A stretch of 64,000 nt of DNA from Microplitis mediator (Eukaryota; Arthropoda; Insecta; Hymenoptera; Braconidae): assembly GCF_029852145.1 (NCBI RefSeq), contig NC_079979.1, positions 4,750,501 to 4,814,500 on the forward strand, read 5' to 3'. The translations under genes were made by a program, and so were the position numbers. Positions 1 to 9,766 of this stretch are shown piece by piece; the stretch's first letter is position 1; every line of letters begins with the position of its first letter. The notes beneath the pieces were generated by a model that was given only the letters and a program-made list of their open reading frames with translations, was not told the DNA's origin and made no database searches.

Positions 1-112
1 ATTGCATTCCAACCGTAGTTTGTATAAATTTTTTAATCATGACAGAAAATTTTCGTAGTTTAGTAGTAGATAAAACAGATACAGCTTTAACCAAAAACAG
101 GATCCGAAAAAT

Positions 113-146
113 TTCTAGATGTTACTAATCCCGTGATGGTCTAGAA
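113..146. repeat. Inverted repeat TTCTAGA / TCTAGAA in monomer
   Basis: A perfect 7 bp inverted repeat (113-119 and 140-146) flanks a 20 bp spacer. It recurs in every copy. The spacing would suit a dimeric DNA-binding protein, but nothing else supports that; it may be chance. Confidence 0.4.
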
Positions 147-181
147 TATCCAGTCAAAAATTAGATGACTATTCATTTTCG

Positions 182-200
182 TTAAGTTGCAGTAACTTAA
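182..200. repeat. Short hairpin TTAAGTT-GCAGT-AACTTAA
   Basis: A perfect 7 bp inverted repeat with a 5 nt loop lies in the AT-rich left part of each monomer. No promoter or RNA context is evident around it. Confidence 0.45.
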
Positions 201-439
201 GCCTATGTAACTTCTGGCTGCACAACTAAATATCAACATCAAAAATATTCATCAGACATAAAATCCAAGACAAATTTTAGAATATTTTGCACGTATTTGG
301 CGTTTATTTCAGGCAATTTTTGCAAATTTTATATCTTGTGTATATTCGTTTATTGATTTGTCAATTTTTTGTTATGGACTTGTTGAATTGAAAACAAAAA
401 GTTGAATAATTGCTACTTTTCTATTAGGCTCGAAATAAA

Positions 440-456
440 TTTTTTTTTTTTTTTTT
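440..456. repeat. Poly(dT) tract, variable length
   Basis: The run is 15 to 17 T long across copies (17 here). With the A-run at 1044 it explains almost all monomer length variation. Confidence 0.9.
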
Positions 457-610
457 CAATATAAAAAAAGTTATCCATTTGTTGTTACTTAAATAGTTTT
501 AATTACTTGAACGTTTTTTTTAAAATAAAAATTTAAATTGATATCATAGTTTTTCTAATACGATAAGACACTGTAGATGGCACTTTTCAATTGTTTCTCG
601 CAGATACTCG

Positions 611-627
611 TGAAACGTATAGTTTCA
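611..627 (+). other. Hairpin TGAAAC-GTATA-GTTTCA
   Basis: A perfect 6 bp stem with a 5 nt loop lies immediately upstream of TATATAA. It may be part of a longer RNA or a promoter-proximal element. Monomer 18 has a loop change (28286) that leaves the stem intact. Confidence 0.4.
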
Positions 628-628
628 A

Positions 629-635
629 TATATAA
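629..635 (+). promoter_or_regulatory. TATA-like box upstream of the RNA candidate
   Basis: TATATAA lies 13 bases upstream of the first arm of the outer RNA helix. In small-nuclear-RNA-type Pol III promoters a TATA box sits about 25-30 bp before the start, so a start near 655-660 would fall inside that arm; the fit is imperfect. AT-rich DNA makes chance matches common. I could not identify a proximal sequence element with confidence. Monomer 25 has lost the motif (39696). Confidence 0.25.
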
Positions 636-647
636 CATTTTGTAGAC

Positions 648-764
648 AGACGTTGATGGGCACTTCGGACAAAGTCATGTTGGATGCCTAAAGGTTCTTT
701 GCACGTAGCAGTCAATCAGGATACACAGGATCGACAAAATGCGCAAAAAAGGAAATCAACGTCT
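648..764 (+). other. RNA domain 1 closed by a perfect 10 bp helix
   Basis: AGACGTTGAT (648-657) and ATCAACGTCT (755-764) are exact reverse complements enclosing 97 nt. I noticed no substitution in either arm among the copies. The enclosed region includes the direct repeat CAGGATACACAGGAT and the segment 695-703 that can pair with the junction linker. Confidence 0.5.
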
Positions 765-767
765 TAC

Positions 768-806
768 GCCTAGGAAATGGTTCTCAAAAGAAGAGAATCA
801 TTAGGC
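768..806 (+). other. RNA domain 2: bulged hairpin
   Basis: GCCTA (768-772) pairs with TAGGC (802-806). GGAA (773-776) bulges out. ATGGTTCTC (777-785) pairs with GAGAATCAT (793-801) with one G-U wobble, and the loop is AAAAGAA. Domain 2 follows domain 1 after only three bases. Confidence 0.5.
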
Positions 807-832
807 AAAAAATGACAATAAAAATAACAAAC

Positions 833-916
833 TGCCTGCAAAGAAGGGGTAGCTCTGATCGGGGGAAGCGTAATGCACTTCCATACTGGATCAGAAGTGT
901 AGAAACACACTAGGCA
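833..916 (+). other. RNA domain 3: three-way junction with abutting helices
   Basis: The closing helix is TGCCT 833-837 with AGGCA 912-916. Inside, TCTGATC 854-860 pairs with GATCAGA 889-895 and carries the stem GGAAG 864-868 with CTTCC 878-882. AGTGT 896-900 pairs with ACACT 907-911. The helix ends at 895/896 and 911/912 abut with no linker, so coaxial stacking is possible. Monomer 27 changes C-G to U-G in the closing helix. Monomer 25 breaks the TCTGATC helix, and monomers 30, 33 and 34 break AGTGT/ACACT. Confidence 0.45.
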
Positions 917-928
917 ACTGCTACTCCG

Positions 929-964
929 TTACTCGACCAAAAGGAAGATGCCAAGGTCGAGTAA
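929..964 (+). other. RNA domain 4: perfect 10 bp hairpin
   Basis: TTACTCGACC (929-938) and GGTCGAGTAA (955-964) are exact reverse complements around a 16 nt purine-rich loop. The T-rich tail begins three bases later. Only monomer 23 carries a stem change, a double substitution at 36768-36769 giving one G-U and one mismatch. Confidence 0.55.
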
Positions 965-967
965 TCC

Positions 968-977
968 TTTTGTTTTT
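968..977 (+). terminator. Terminator-like T-rich tail of the RNA candidate
   Basis: TTTTGTTTTT on the non-template strand follows the 3' hairpin. RNA polymerase III terminates at runs of four or more T. In AT-rich DNA such runs are frequent, so this supports the candidate only through its position. Monomer 18 interrupts the second run (28645). Confidence 0.3.
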
Positions 978-1043
978 CATATATTTGATGAGATATAATT
1001 TTTTAATTTAAAATTATGACGTTTTTTTACGTTAATTATTGAC

Positions 1044-1060
1044 AAAAAAAAAAAAAAAAA
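1044..1060. repeat. Poly(dA) tract, variable length
   Basis: The run is 16 or 17 A long across copies (17 here). A change of one base switches which of two overlapping short reading frames stays open, which explains why apparent frames alternate between strands along the array. Confidence 0.9.
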
Positions 1061-1607
1061 TTAAATCATTTACTCGTAATATGTATAATAGATTTTCTTT
1101 ACGAGGGTATATAATTATTTTTGTAAATAATTTTTCAACTTTGATAATAACTTTAGGTAAAATTAATAACAAGGCTTTTAAAGTTTTCTGTAGCCTAAGA
1201 ATTTATAATACGCTAATATTTTTAATACATGATTGATATTGTCAGAAACGAAACGTCTAATCCAAGTTTTTATTCACTTTGCTAGTGCAATAAGAATAGT
1301 ATAGATTTTTCACGTTAACCGTAGCAGCTTAAAATAGAGCAGGCCAATTTGAATCATGAGAAAATTAATGATTTTATTAAGATCAAATTTGATAGCACGT
1401 AATATTTTATTGTTGAAAGTAATAATTTTTTATTTTTTGAAAATAATATAGCAAGTAATAAATTACAGGAAGGTTTTTATATATAAATTTTTCCATTAAA
1501 TTTTGAGTTATTGACGTATATAATATGTAATATAAATCAGATATAGTGCAAAAATTAGTATCTTATGCTGTGACAAATTAAATTTCATACTACAAATTTT
1601 TTTATTA

Positions 1608-1687
1608 AAAATTTTCGTAGCATCGTTTTATTGCATTCCAACCGTAGTTTGTATAAATTTTTTAATCATGACAGAAAATTTTCGTAG
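1608..1687. repeat. Short direct repeat spanning the chosen monomer junction
   Basis: AAAATTTTCGTAG occurs at 1608-1620 and 1675-1687, 67 bp apart, and a related CGTAGTTT occurs between them at 1643-1650. The pair recurs at each junction. It might mark where the monomer was first duplicated or be an internal microduplication. Confidence 0.4.
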
Positions 1688-3256
1688 TTTAGTAGTAGAT
1701 AAAACAGATACAGCTTTAACCAAAAACAGGATCCGAAAAATTTCTAGATGTTACTAATCCCGTGATGGTCTAGAATATCCAGTCAAAAATTAGATGACTA
1801 TTCATTTTCGTTAAGTTGCAGTAACTTAAGCCTATGTAACTTCTGGCTGCACAACTAAATATCAACATCAAAAATATTCATCAGACATAAAATCCAAGAC
1901 AAATTTTAGAATATTTTGCACGTATTTGGCGTTTATTTCAGGCAATTTTTGCAAATTTTATATCTTGTGTATATTCGTTTATTGATTTGTCAATTTTTTG
2001 TTATGGACTTGTTGAATTGAAAACAAAAAGTTGAATAATTGCTACTTTTCTATTAGGCTCGAAATAAATTTTTTTTTTTTTTTTCAATATAAAAAAAGTT
2101 ATCCATTTGTTGTTACTTAAATAGTTTTAATTACTTGAACGTTTTTTTTAAAATAAAAATTTAAATTGATATCATAGTTTTTCTAATACGATAAGACACT
2201 GTAGATGGCACTTTTCAATTGTTTCTCGCAGATACTCGTGAAACGTATAGTTTCAATATATAACATTTTGTAGACAGACGTTGATGGGCACTTCGGACAA
2301 AGTCATGTTGGATGCCTAAAGGTTCTTTGCACGTAGCAGTCAATCAGGATACACAGGATCGACAAAATGCGCAAAAAAGGAAATCAACGTCTTACGCCTA
2401 GGAAATGGTTCTCAAAAGAAGAGAATCATTAGGCAAAAAATGACAATAAAAATAACAAACTGCCTGCAAAGAAGGGGTAGCTCTGATCGGGGGAAGCGTA
2501 ATGCACTTCCATACTGGATCAGAAGTGTAGAAACACACTAGGCAACTGCTACTCCGTTACTCGACCAAAAGGAAGATGCCAAGGTCGAGTAATCCTTTTG
2601 TTTTTCATATATTTGATGAGATATAATTTTTTAATTTATAATTATGACTTTTTTTTACGTTAATTATTGACAAAAAAAAAAAAAAAATTAAATCATTTAC
2701 TCGTAATATGTATAATAGATTTTCTTTACGAGGGTATATAATTATTTTTGTAAATAATTTTTCAACTTTGATAATAACTTTAGGTAAAATTAATAACAAG
2801 GCTTTTAAAGTTTTCTGTAGCCTAAGAATTTATAATACGCTAATATTTTTAATACATGATTGATATTGTCAGAAACGAAACGTCTAATCCAAGTTTTTAT
2901 TCACTTTGCTAGTGCAATAAGAATAGTATAGATTTTTCACGTTAACCGTAGCAGCTTAAAATAGAGCAGGCCAATTTGAATCATGAGAAAATTAATGATT
3001 TTATTAAGATCAAATTTGATAGCACGTAATATTTTATTGTTGAAAGTAATAATTTTTTATTTTTTGAAAATAATATAGCAAGTAATAAATTACAGGAAGG
3101 TTTTTATATATAAATTTTTCCATTAAATTTTGAGTTATTGACGTATATAATATGTAATATAAATCAGATATAGTGCAAAAATTAGTATCTTATGCTGAGA
3201 CAAATTAAATTTCATACTACAAATTTTTTTAATAAAAATTTTCGTAGCATCGTTTT
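1630..3256 (+). repeat. Satellite monomer 2
   Basis: Length 1,627 bp, T16/A16, sites A/T/A. It has a T-to-A change at 3232, near its end, that is shared only with monomer 4. It forms a dimer with monomer 3 that is repeated as monomers 4-5. Confidence 0.97.
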
Positions 3257-4884
3257 ATTGCATTCCAACCGTAGTTTGTATAAATTTTTTAATCATGACA
3301 GAAAATTTTCGTAGTTTAGTAGTAGATAAAACAGATACAGCTTTAACCAAAAACAGGATCCGAAAAATTTCTAGATGTTACTAATCCCGTGATGGTCTAG
3401 AATATCCAGTCAAAAATTAGATGTCTATTCATTTTCGTTAAGTTGCAGTAACTTAAGCCTATGTAACTTCTGGCTGCACAACTAAATATCAACATCAAAA
3501 ATATTCATCAGACATAAAATCCAAGACAAATTTTAGAATATTTTGCACGTATTTGGCGTTTATTTCAGGCAATTTTTGCAAATTTTATATCTTGTGTATA
3601 TTCGTTTATTGATTTGTCAATTTTTTGTTATGGACTTGTTGAATTGAAAACAAAAAGTTGAATAATTGCTACTTTTCTATTAGGCTCGAAATAAATTTTT
3701 TTTTTTTTTTTCAATATAAAAAACGTTATCCATTTGTTGTTACTTAAATAGTTTTAATTACTTGAACGTTTTTTTTAAAATAAAAATTTAAATTGATATC
3801 ATAGTTTTTCTAATACGATAAGACACTGTAGATGGCACTTTTCAATTGTTTCTCGCAGATACTCGTGAAACGTATAGTTTCAATATATAACATTTTGTAG
3901 ACAGACGTTGATGGGCACTTCGGACAAAGTCATGTTGGATGCCTAAAGGTTCTTTGCACGTAGCAGTCAATCAGGATACACAGGATCGACAAAATGCGCA
4001 AAAAAGGAAATCAACGTCTTACGCCTAGGAAATGGTTCTCAAAAGAAGAGAATCATTAGGCAAAAAATGACAATAAAAATAACAAACTGCCTGCAAAGAA
4101 GGGGTAGCTCTGATCGGGGGAAGCGTAATGCACTTCCATACTGGATCAGAAGTGTAGAAACACACTAGGCAACTGCTACTCCGTTACTCGACCAAAAGGA
4201 AGATGCCAAGGTCGAGTAATCCTTTTGTTTTTCATATATTTGATGAGATATAATTTTTTAATTTAAAATTATGACTTTTTTTTACGTTAATTATTGACAA
4301 AAAAAAAAAAAAAAATTAAATCATTTACTCGTAATATGTATAATAGATTTTCTTTACGAGGGTATATAATTATTTTTGTAAATAATTTTTCAACTTTGAT
4401 AATAACTTTAGGTAAAATTAATAACAAGGCTTTTAAAGTTTTCTGTAGCCTAAGAATTTATAATACGCTAATATTTTTAATACATGATTGATATTGTCAG
4501 AAACGAAACGTCTAATCCAAGTTTTTATTCACTTTGCTAGTGCAATAAGAATAGTATAGATTTTTCACGTTAACCGTAGCAGCTTAAAATAGAGCAGGCC
4601 AATTTGAATCATGAGAAAATTAATGATTTTATTAAGATCAAATTTGATAGCACGTAATATTTTATTGTTGAAAGTAATAATTTTTTATTTTTTGAAAATA
4701 ATATAGCAAGTAATAAATTACAGGAAGGTTTTTATATATAAATTTTTCCATTAAATTTTGAGTTATTGACGTATATAATATGTAATATAAATCAGATATA
4801 GTGCAAAAATTAGTATCTTATGCTGTGACAAATTAAATTTCATACTACAAATTTTTTTATTAAAAATTTTCGTAGCATCGTTTT
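3257..4884 (+). repeat. Satellite monomer 3
   Basis: Length 1,628 bp, T16/A17, sites T/A/T. It has an A-to-C change at 3724, just after the T-run, shared only with monomer 5. Confidence 0.97.
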
Positions 4885-6511
4885 ATTGCATTCCAACCGT
4901 AGTTTGTATAAATTTTTTAATCATGACAGAAAATTTTCGTAGTTTAGTAGTAGATAAAACAGATACAGCTTTAACCAAAAACAGGATCCGAAAAATTTCT
5001 AGATGTTACTAATCCCGTGATGGTCTAGAATATCCAGTCAAAAATTAGATGACTATTCATTTTCGTTAAGTTGCAGTAACTTAAGCCTATGTAACTTCTG
5101 GCTGCACAACTAAATATCAACATCAAAAATATTCATCAGACATAAAATCCAAGACAAATTTTAGAATATTTTGCACGTATTTGGCGTTTATTTCAGGCAA
5201 TTTTTGCAAATTTTATATCTTGTGTATATTCGTTTATTGATTTGTCAATTTTTTGTTATGGACTTGTTGAATTGAAAACAAAAAGTTGAATAATTGCTAC
5301 TTTTCTATTAGGCTCGAAATAAATTTTTTTTTTTTTTTTCAATATAAAAAAAGTTATCCATTTGTTGTTACTTAAATAGTTTTAATTACTTGAACGTTTT
5401 TTTTAAAATAAAAATTTAAATTGATATCATAGTTTTTCTAATACGATAAGACACTGTAGATGGCACTTTTCAATTGTTTCTCGCAGATACTCGTGAAACG
5501 TATAGTTTCAATATATAACATTTTGTAGACAGACGTTGATGGGCACTTCGGACAAAGTCATGTTGGATGCCTAAAGGTTCTTTGCACGTAGCAGTCAATC
5601 AGGATACACAGGATCGACAAAATGCGCAAAAAAGGAAATCAACGTCTTACGCCTAGGAAATGGTTCTCAAAAGAAGAGAATCATTAGGCAAAAAATGACA
5701 ATAAAAATAACAAACTGCCTGCAAAGAAGGGGTAGCTCTGATCGGGGGAAGCGTAATGCACTTCCATACTGGATCAGAAGTGTAGAAACACACTAGGCAA
5801 CTGCTACTCCGTTACTCGACCAAAAGGAAGATGCCAAGGTCGAGTAATCCTTTTGTTTTTCATATATTTGATGAGATATAATTTTTTAATTTATAATTAT
5901 GACTTTTTTTTACGTTAATTATTGACAAAAAAAAAAAAAAAATTAAATCATTTACTCGTAATATGTATAATAGATTTTCTTTACGAGGGTATATAATTAT
6001 TTTTGTAAATAATTTTTCAACTTTGATAATAACTTTAGGTAAAATTAATAACAAGGCTTTTAAAGTTTTCTGTAGCCTAAGAATTTATAATACGCTAATA
6101 TTTTTAATACATGATTGATATTGTCAGAAACGAAACGTCTAATCCAAGTTTTTATTCACTTTGCTAGTGCAATAAGAATAGTATAGATTTTTCACGTTAA
6201 CCGTAGCAGCTTAAAATAGAGCAGGCCAATTTGAATCATGAGAAAATTAATGATTTTATTAAGATCAAATTTGATAGCACGTAATATTTTATTGTTGAAA
6301 GTAATAATTTTTTATTTTTTGAAAATAATATAGCAAGTAATAAATTACAGGAAGGTTTTTATATATAAATTTTTCCATTAAATTTTGAGTTATTGACGTA
6401 TATAATATGTAATATAAATCAGATATAGTGCAAAAATTAGTATCTTATGCTGAGACAAATTAAATTTCATACTACAAATTTTTTTAATAAAAATTTTCGT
6501 AGCATCGTTTT
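4885..6511 (+). repeat. Satellite monomer 4
   Basis: Length 1,627 bp, T16/A16, sites A/T/A. It shares the near-terminal T-to-A change (6487) with monomer 2, exactly 3,255 bp upstream. Confidence 0.97.
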
Positions 6512-8139
6512 ATTGCATTCCAACCGTAGTTTGTATAAATTTTTTAATCATGACAGAAAATTTTCGTAGTTTAGTAGTAGATAAAACAGATACAGCTTTA
6601 ACCAAAAACAGGATCCGAAAAATTTCTAGATGTTACTAATCCCGTGATGGTCTAGAATATCCAGTCAAAAATTAGATGTCTATTCATTTTCGTTAAGTTG
6701 CAGTAACTTAAGCCTATGTAACTTCTGGCTGCACAACTAAATATCAACATCAAAAATATTCATCAGACATAAAATCCAAGACAAATTTTAGAATATTTTG
6801 CACGTATTTGGCGTTTATTTCAGGCAATTTTTGCAAATTTTATATCTTGTGTATATTCGTTTATTGATTTGTCAATTTTTTGTTATGGACTTGTTGAATT
6901 GAAAACAAAAAGTTGAATAATTGCTACTTTTCTATTAGGCTCGAAATAAATTTTTTTTTTTTTTTTCAATATAAAAAACGTTATCCATTTGTTGTTACTT
7001 AAATAGTTTTAATTACTTGAACGTTTTTTTTAAAATAAAAATTTAAATTGATATCATAGTTTTTCTAATACGATAAGACACTGTAGATGGCACTTTTCAA
7101 TTGTTTCTCGCAGATACTCGTGAAACGTATAGTTTCAATATATAACATTTTGTAGACAGACGTTGATGGGCACTTCGGACAAAGTCATGTTGGATGCCTA
7201 AAGGTTCTTTGCACGTAGCAGTCAATCAGGATACACAGGATCGACAAAATGCGCAAAAAAGGAAATCAACGTCTTACGCCTAGGAAATGGTTCTCAAAAG
7301 AAGAGAATCATTAGGCAAAAAATGACAATAAAAATAACAAACTGCCTGCAAAGAAGGGGTAGCTCTGATCGGGGGAAGCGTAATGCACTTCCATACTGGA
7401 TCAGAAGTGTAGAAACACACTAGGCAACTGCTACTCCGTTACTCGACCAAAAGGAAGATGCCAAGGTCGAGTAATCCTTTTGTTTTTCATATATTTGATG
7501 AGATATAATTTTTTAATTTAAAATTATGACTTTTTTTTACGTTAATTATTGACAAAAAAAAAAAAAAAAATTAAATCATTTACTCGTAATATGTATAATA
7601 GATTTTCTTTACGAGGGTATATAATTATTTTTGTAAATAATTTTTCAACTTTGATAATAACTTTAGGTAAAATTAATAACAAGGCTTTTAAAGTTTTCTG
7701 TAGCCTAAGAATTTATAATACGCTAATATTTTTAATACATGATTGATATTGTCAGAAACGAAACGTCTAATCCAAGTTTTTATTCACTTTGCTAGTGCAA
7801 TAAGAATAGTATAGATTTTTCACGTTAACCGTAGCAGCTTAAAATAGAGCAGGCCAATTTGAATCATGAGAAAATTAATGATTTTATTAAGATCAAATTT
7901 GATAGCACGTAATATTTTATTGTTGAAAGTAATAATTTTTTATTTTTTGAAAATAATATAGCAAGTAATAAATTACAGGAAGGTTTTTATATATAAATTT
8001 TTCCATTAAATTTTGAGTTATTGACGTATATAATATGTAATATAAATCAGATATAGTGCAAAAATTAGTATCTTATGCTGTGACAAATTAAATTTCATAC
8101 TACAAATTTTTTTATTAAAAATTTTCGTAGCATCGTTTT
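6512..8139 (+). repeat. Satellite monomer 5
   Basis: Length 1,628 bp, T16/A17, sites T/A/T. The C at 6979 matches the C at 3724 in monomer 3, again 3,255 bp away. Confidence 0.97.
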
Positions 8140-9766
8140 ATTGCATTCCAACCGTAGTTTGTATAAATTTTTTAATCATGACAGAAAATTTTCGTAGTTT
8201 AGTAGTAGATAAAACAGATACAGCTTTAACCAAAAACAGGATCCGAAAAATTTCTAGATGTTACTAATCCCGTGATGGTCTAGAATATCCAGTCAAAAAT
8301 TAGATGACTATTCATTTTCGTTAAGTTGCAGTAACTTAAGCCTATGTAACTTCTGGCTGCACAACTAAATATCAACATCAAAAATATTCATCAGACATAA
8401 AATCCAAGACAAATTTTAGAATATTTTGCACGTATTTGGCGTTTATTTCAGGCAATTTTTGCAAATTTTATATCTTGTGTATATTCGTTTATTGATTTGT
8501 CAATTTTTTGTTATGGACTTGTTGAATTGAAAACAAAAAGTTGAATAATTGCTACTTTTCTATTAGGCTCGAAATAAATTTTTTTTTTTTTTTTCAATAT
8601 AAAAAAAGTTATCCATTTGTTGTTACTTAAATAGTTTTAATTACTTGAACGTTTTTTTTAAAATAAAAATTTAAATTGATATCATAGTTTTTCTAATACG
8701 ATAAGACACTGTAGATGGCACTTTTCAATTGTTTCTCGCAAATACTCGTGAAACGTATAGTTTCAATATATAACATTTTGTAGACAGACGTTGATGGGCA
8801 CTTCGGACAAAGTCATGTTGGATGCCTAAAGGTTCTTTGCACGTAGCAGTCAATCAGGATACACAGGATCGACAAAATGCGCAAAAAAGGAAATCAACGT
8901 CTTACGCCTAGGAAATGGTTCTCAAAAGAAGAGAATCATTAGGCGAAAAATGACAATAAAAATAACAAACTGCCTGCAAAGAAGGGGTAGCTCTGATCGG
9001 GGGAAGCGTAATGCACTTCCATACTGGATCAGAAGTGTAGAAACACACTAGGCAACTGCTACTCCGTTACTCGACCAAAAGGAAGATGCCAAGGTCGAGT
9101 AATCCTTTTGTTTTTCATATATTTGATGAGATATAATTTTTTAATTTATAATTATGACTTTTTTTTACGTTAATTATTGACAAAAAAAAAAAAAAAATTA
9201 AATCATTTACTCGTAATATGTATAATAGATTTTCTTTACGAGGGTATATAATTATTTTTGTAAATAATTTTTCATTTTTGATAATAACTTTAGGTAAAAT
9301 TAATAACAAGGCTTTTAAAGTTTTCTGTAGCCTAAGAATTTATAATACGCTAATATTTTTAATACATGATTGATATTGTCAGAAACGAAACGTCTAATCC
9401 AAGTTTTTATTCACTTTGCTAGTGCAATAAGAATAGTATAGATTTTTCACGTTAACCGTAGCAGCTTAAAATAGAGCAGGCCAATTTGAATCATGAGAAA
9501 ATTAATGATTTTATTAAGATCAAATTTGATAGCACGTAATATTTTATTGTTGAAAGTAATAATTTTTTATTTTTTGAAAATAATATAGCAAGTAATAAAT
9601 TACAGGAAGGTTTTTATATATAAATTTTTCCATTAAATTTTGAGTTATTGACGTATATAATATGTAATATAAATCAGATATAGTGCAAAAATTAGTATCT
9701 TATGCTGAGACAAATTAAATTTCATACTACAAATTTTTTTATTAAAAATTTTCGTAGCATCGTTTT
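8140..9766 (+). repeat. Satellite monomer 6
   Basis: Length 1,627 bp, T16/A16, sites A/T/A like monomers 2 and 4. It lacks their near-terminal T-to-A change. Private changes are G-to-A at 8741, A-to-G at 8945 and a double AC-to-TT at 9275-9276. Confidence 0.97.

Larger units (their letters stand above)
648..977 (+). ncRNA. Candidate structured non-coding RNA, family not recognised
   Basis: Ordered complementary segments suggest a folded RNA on the plus strand. (1) AGACGTTGAT 648-657 pairs perfectly with 755-764. (2) After 3 nt, a hairpin at 768-806 has a 5 bp base, a 4 nt bulge and a 9 bp stem with one G-U pair. (3) An A-rich linker follows at 807-832. (4) A three-way junction is closed by TGCCT 833-837 with AGGCA 912-916, enclosing 854-895 and 896-911. 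(5) A perfect 10 bp hairpin lies at 929-964. (6) TTTTGTTTTT lies at 968-977. TTCTTTGCA 695-703 is also complementary to 837-845. I compared it by eye with 5S, U1-U6, 7SK, SRP, RNase P and tRNA motifs and found no match. Substitutions among copies are not visibly rarer here than in the spacer, and three of four events in stems break a pair, so present-day function is doubtful for some copies. The same region recurs in all 38 complete copies and is cut in copy 39. Confidence 0.4.
440..1060. repeat. Segment bounded by imperfect terminal inverted repeats (poly-T / poly-A ends)
   Basis: The left end reads T-run, CAATAT, A-tract, GTTAT (440-474). The reverse complement of the right end (1015-1060) reads T-run, GTCAATA, a 7 nt extra stretch ATTAACG, then T, A-tract, GTCAT. 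The order of blocks is the same on both sides, so the match is more than two homopolymers facing each other. The segment between is visibly richer in G+C than the rest of the monomer and holds the RNA candidate. It could be a captured transposon-like element (MITE-like), or two tails from retroposition. I see no clear target-site duplication. Every complete copy has the same arrangement; in monomer 2 the arms are 2069-2102 and 2644-2687. Confidence 0.5.
1..1629 (+). repeat. Satellite monomer 1
   Basis: Length 1,629 bp, with T17 at 440-456 and A17 at 1044-1060. The three most informative biallelic sites, numbered in this copy, are 168 (A here), 1011 (A here) and 1571 (T here); later entries give them in this order. 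A private T-to-G change lies at 1021. This copy is used as the reference for the internal features listed separately. Confidence 0.97.

Noticed and set aside
751..830. Decayed retrotransposon endonuclease start (a translated stretch reading like INVLRLGNG).
   Set aside because: The similarity covers only a few residues, breaks frame at once and no downstream polymerase motifs exist.
845..967. A tRNA-like or SINE origin: TAGCTCTGATCGG resembles a Pol III A box and GGTCGAGTAATCC faintly resembles a B box.
   Set aside because: The A-box match misses key positions, the two boxes are about 110 bp apart, and there is no cloverleaf with acceptable anticodon and T arms.
570..977. 5S rRNA, U1-U6, 7SK, SRP, RNase P or telomerase RNA gene.
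   Set aside because: None of the conserved motifs I know for these families is present. For telomerase RNA I found no TTAGG-type template; CCTAA occurs only as CCTAAAGG.
983..996. Hammerhead ribozyme core (TTGATGAG near 985), which would suggest a retrozyme-like tandem repeat.
   Set aside because: The invariant first C is replaced by T, there is no GAAA after a stem II, and no matching cleavage-site helix is visible.
1039..1236. A 65-codon plus-strand reading frame repeated in most monomers, and an overlapping 64-codon minus-strand frame (for example 2605-2799).
   Set aside because: Both start at TTG, not ATG, and alternate according to whether the A-run is 17 or 16 long. They cover the same AT-rich DNA in opposite directions. 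Neither resembles a protein family that I know.
1081..1236. A 51-codon ATG frame inside the former, present regardless of A-run length.
   Set aside because: The substitutions I found in it (monomers 6, 7, 18 and 24) all change the residue, and none is silent. That argues against selection on a protein. Composition simply reflects AT-rich DNA.
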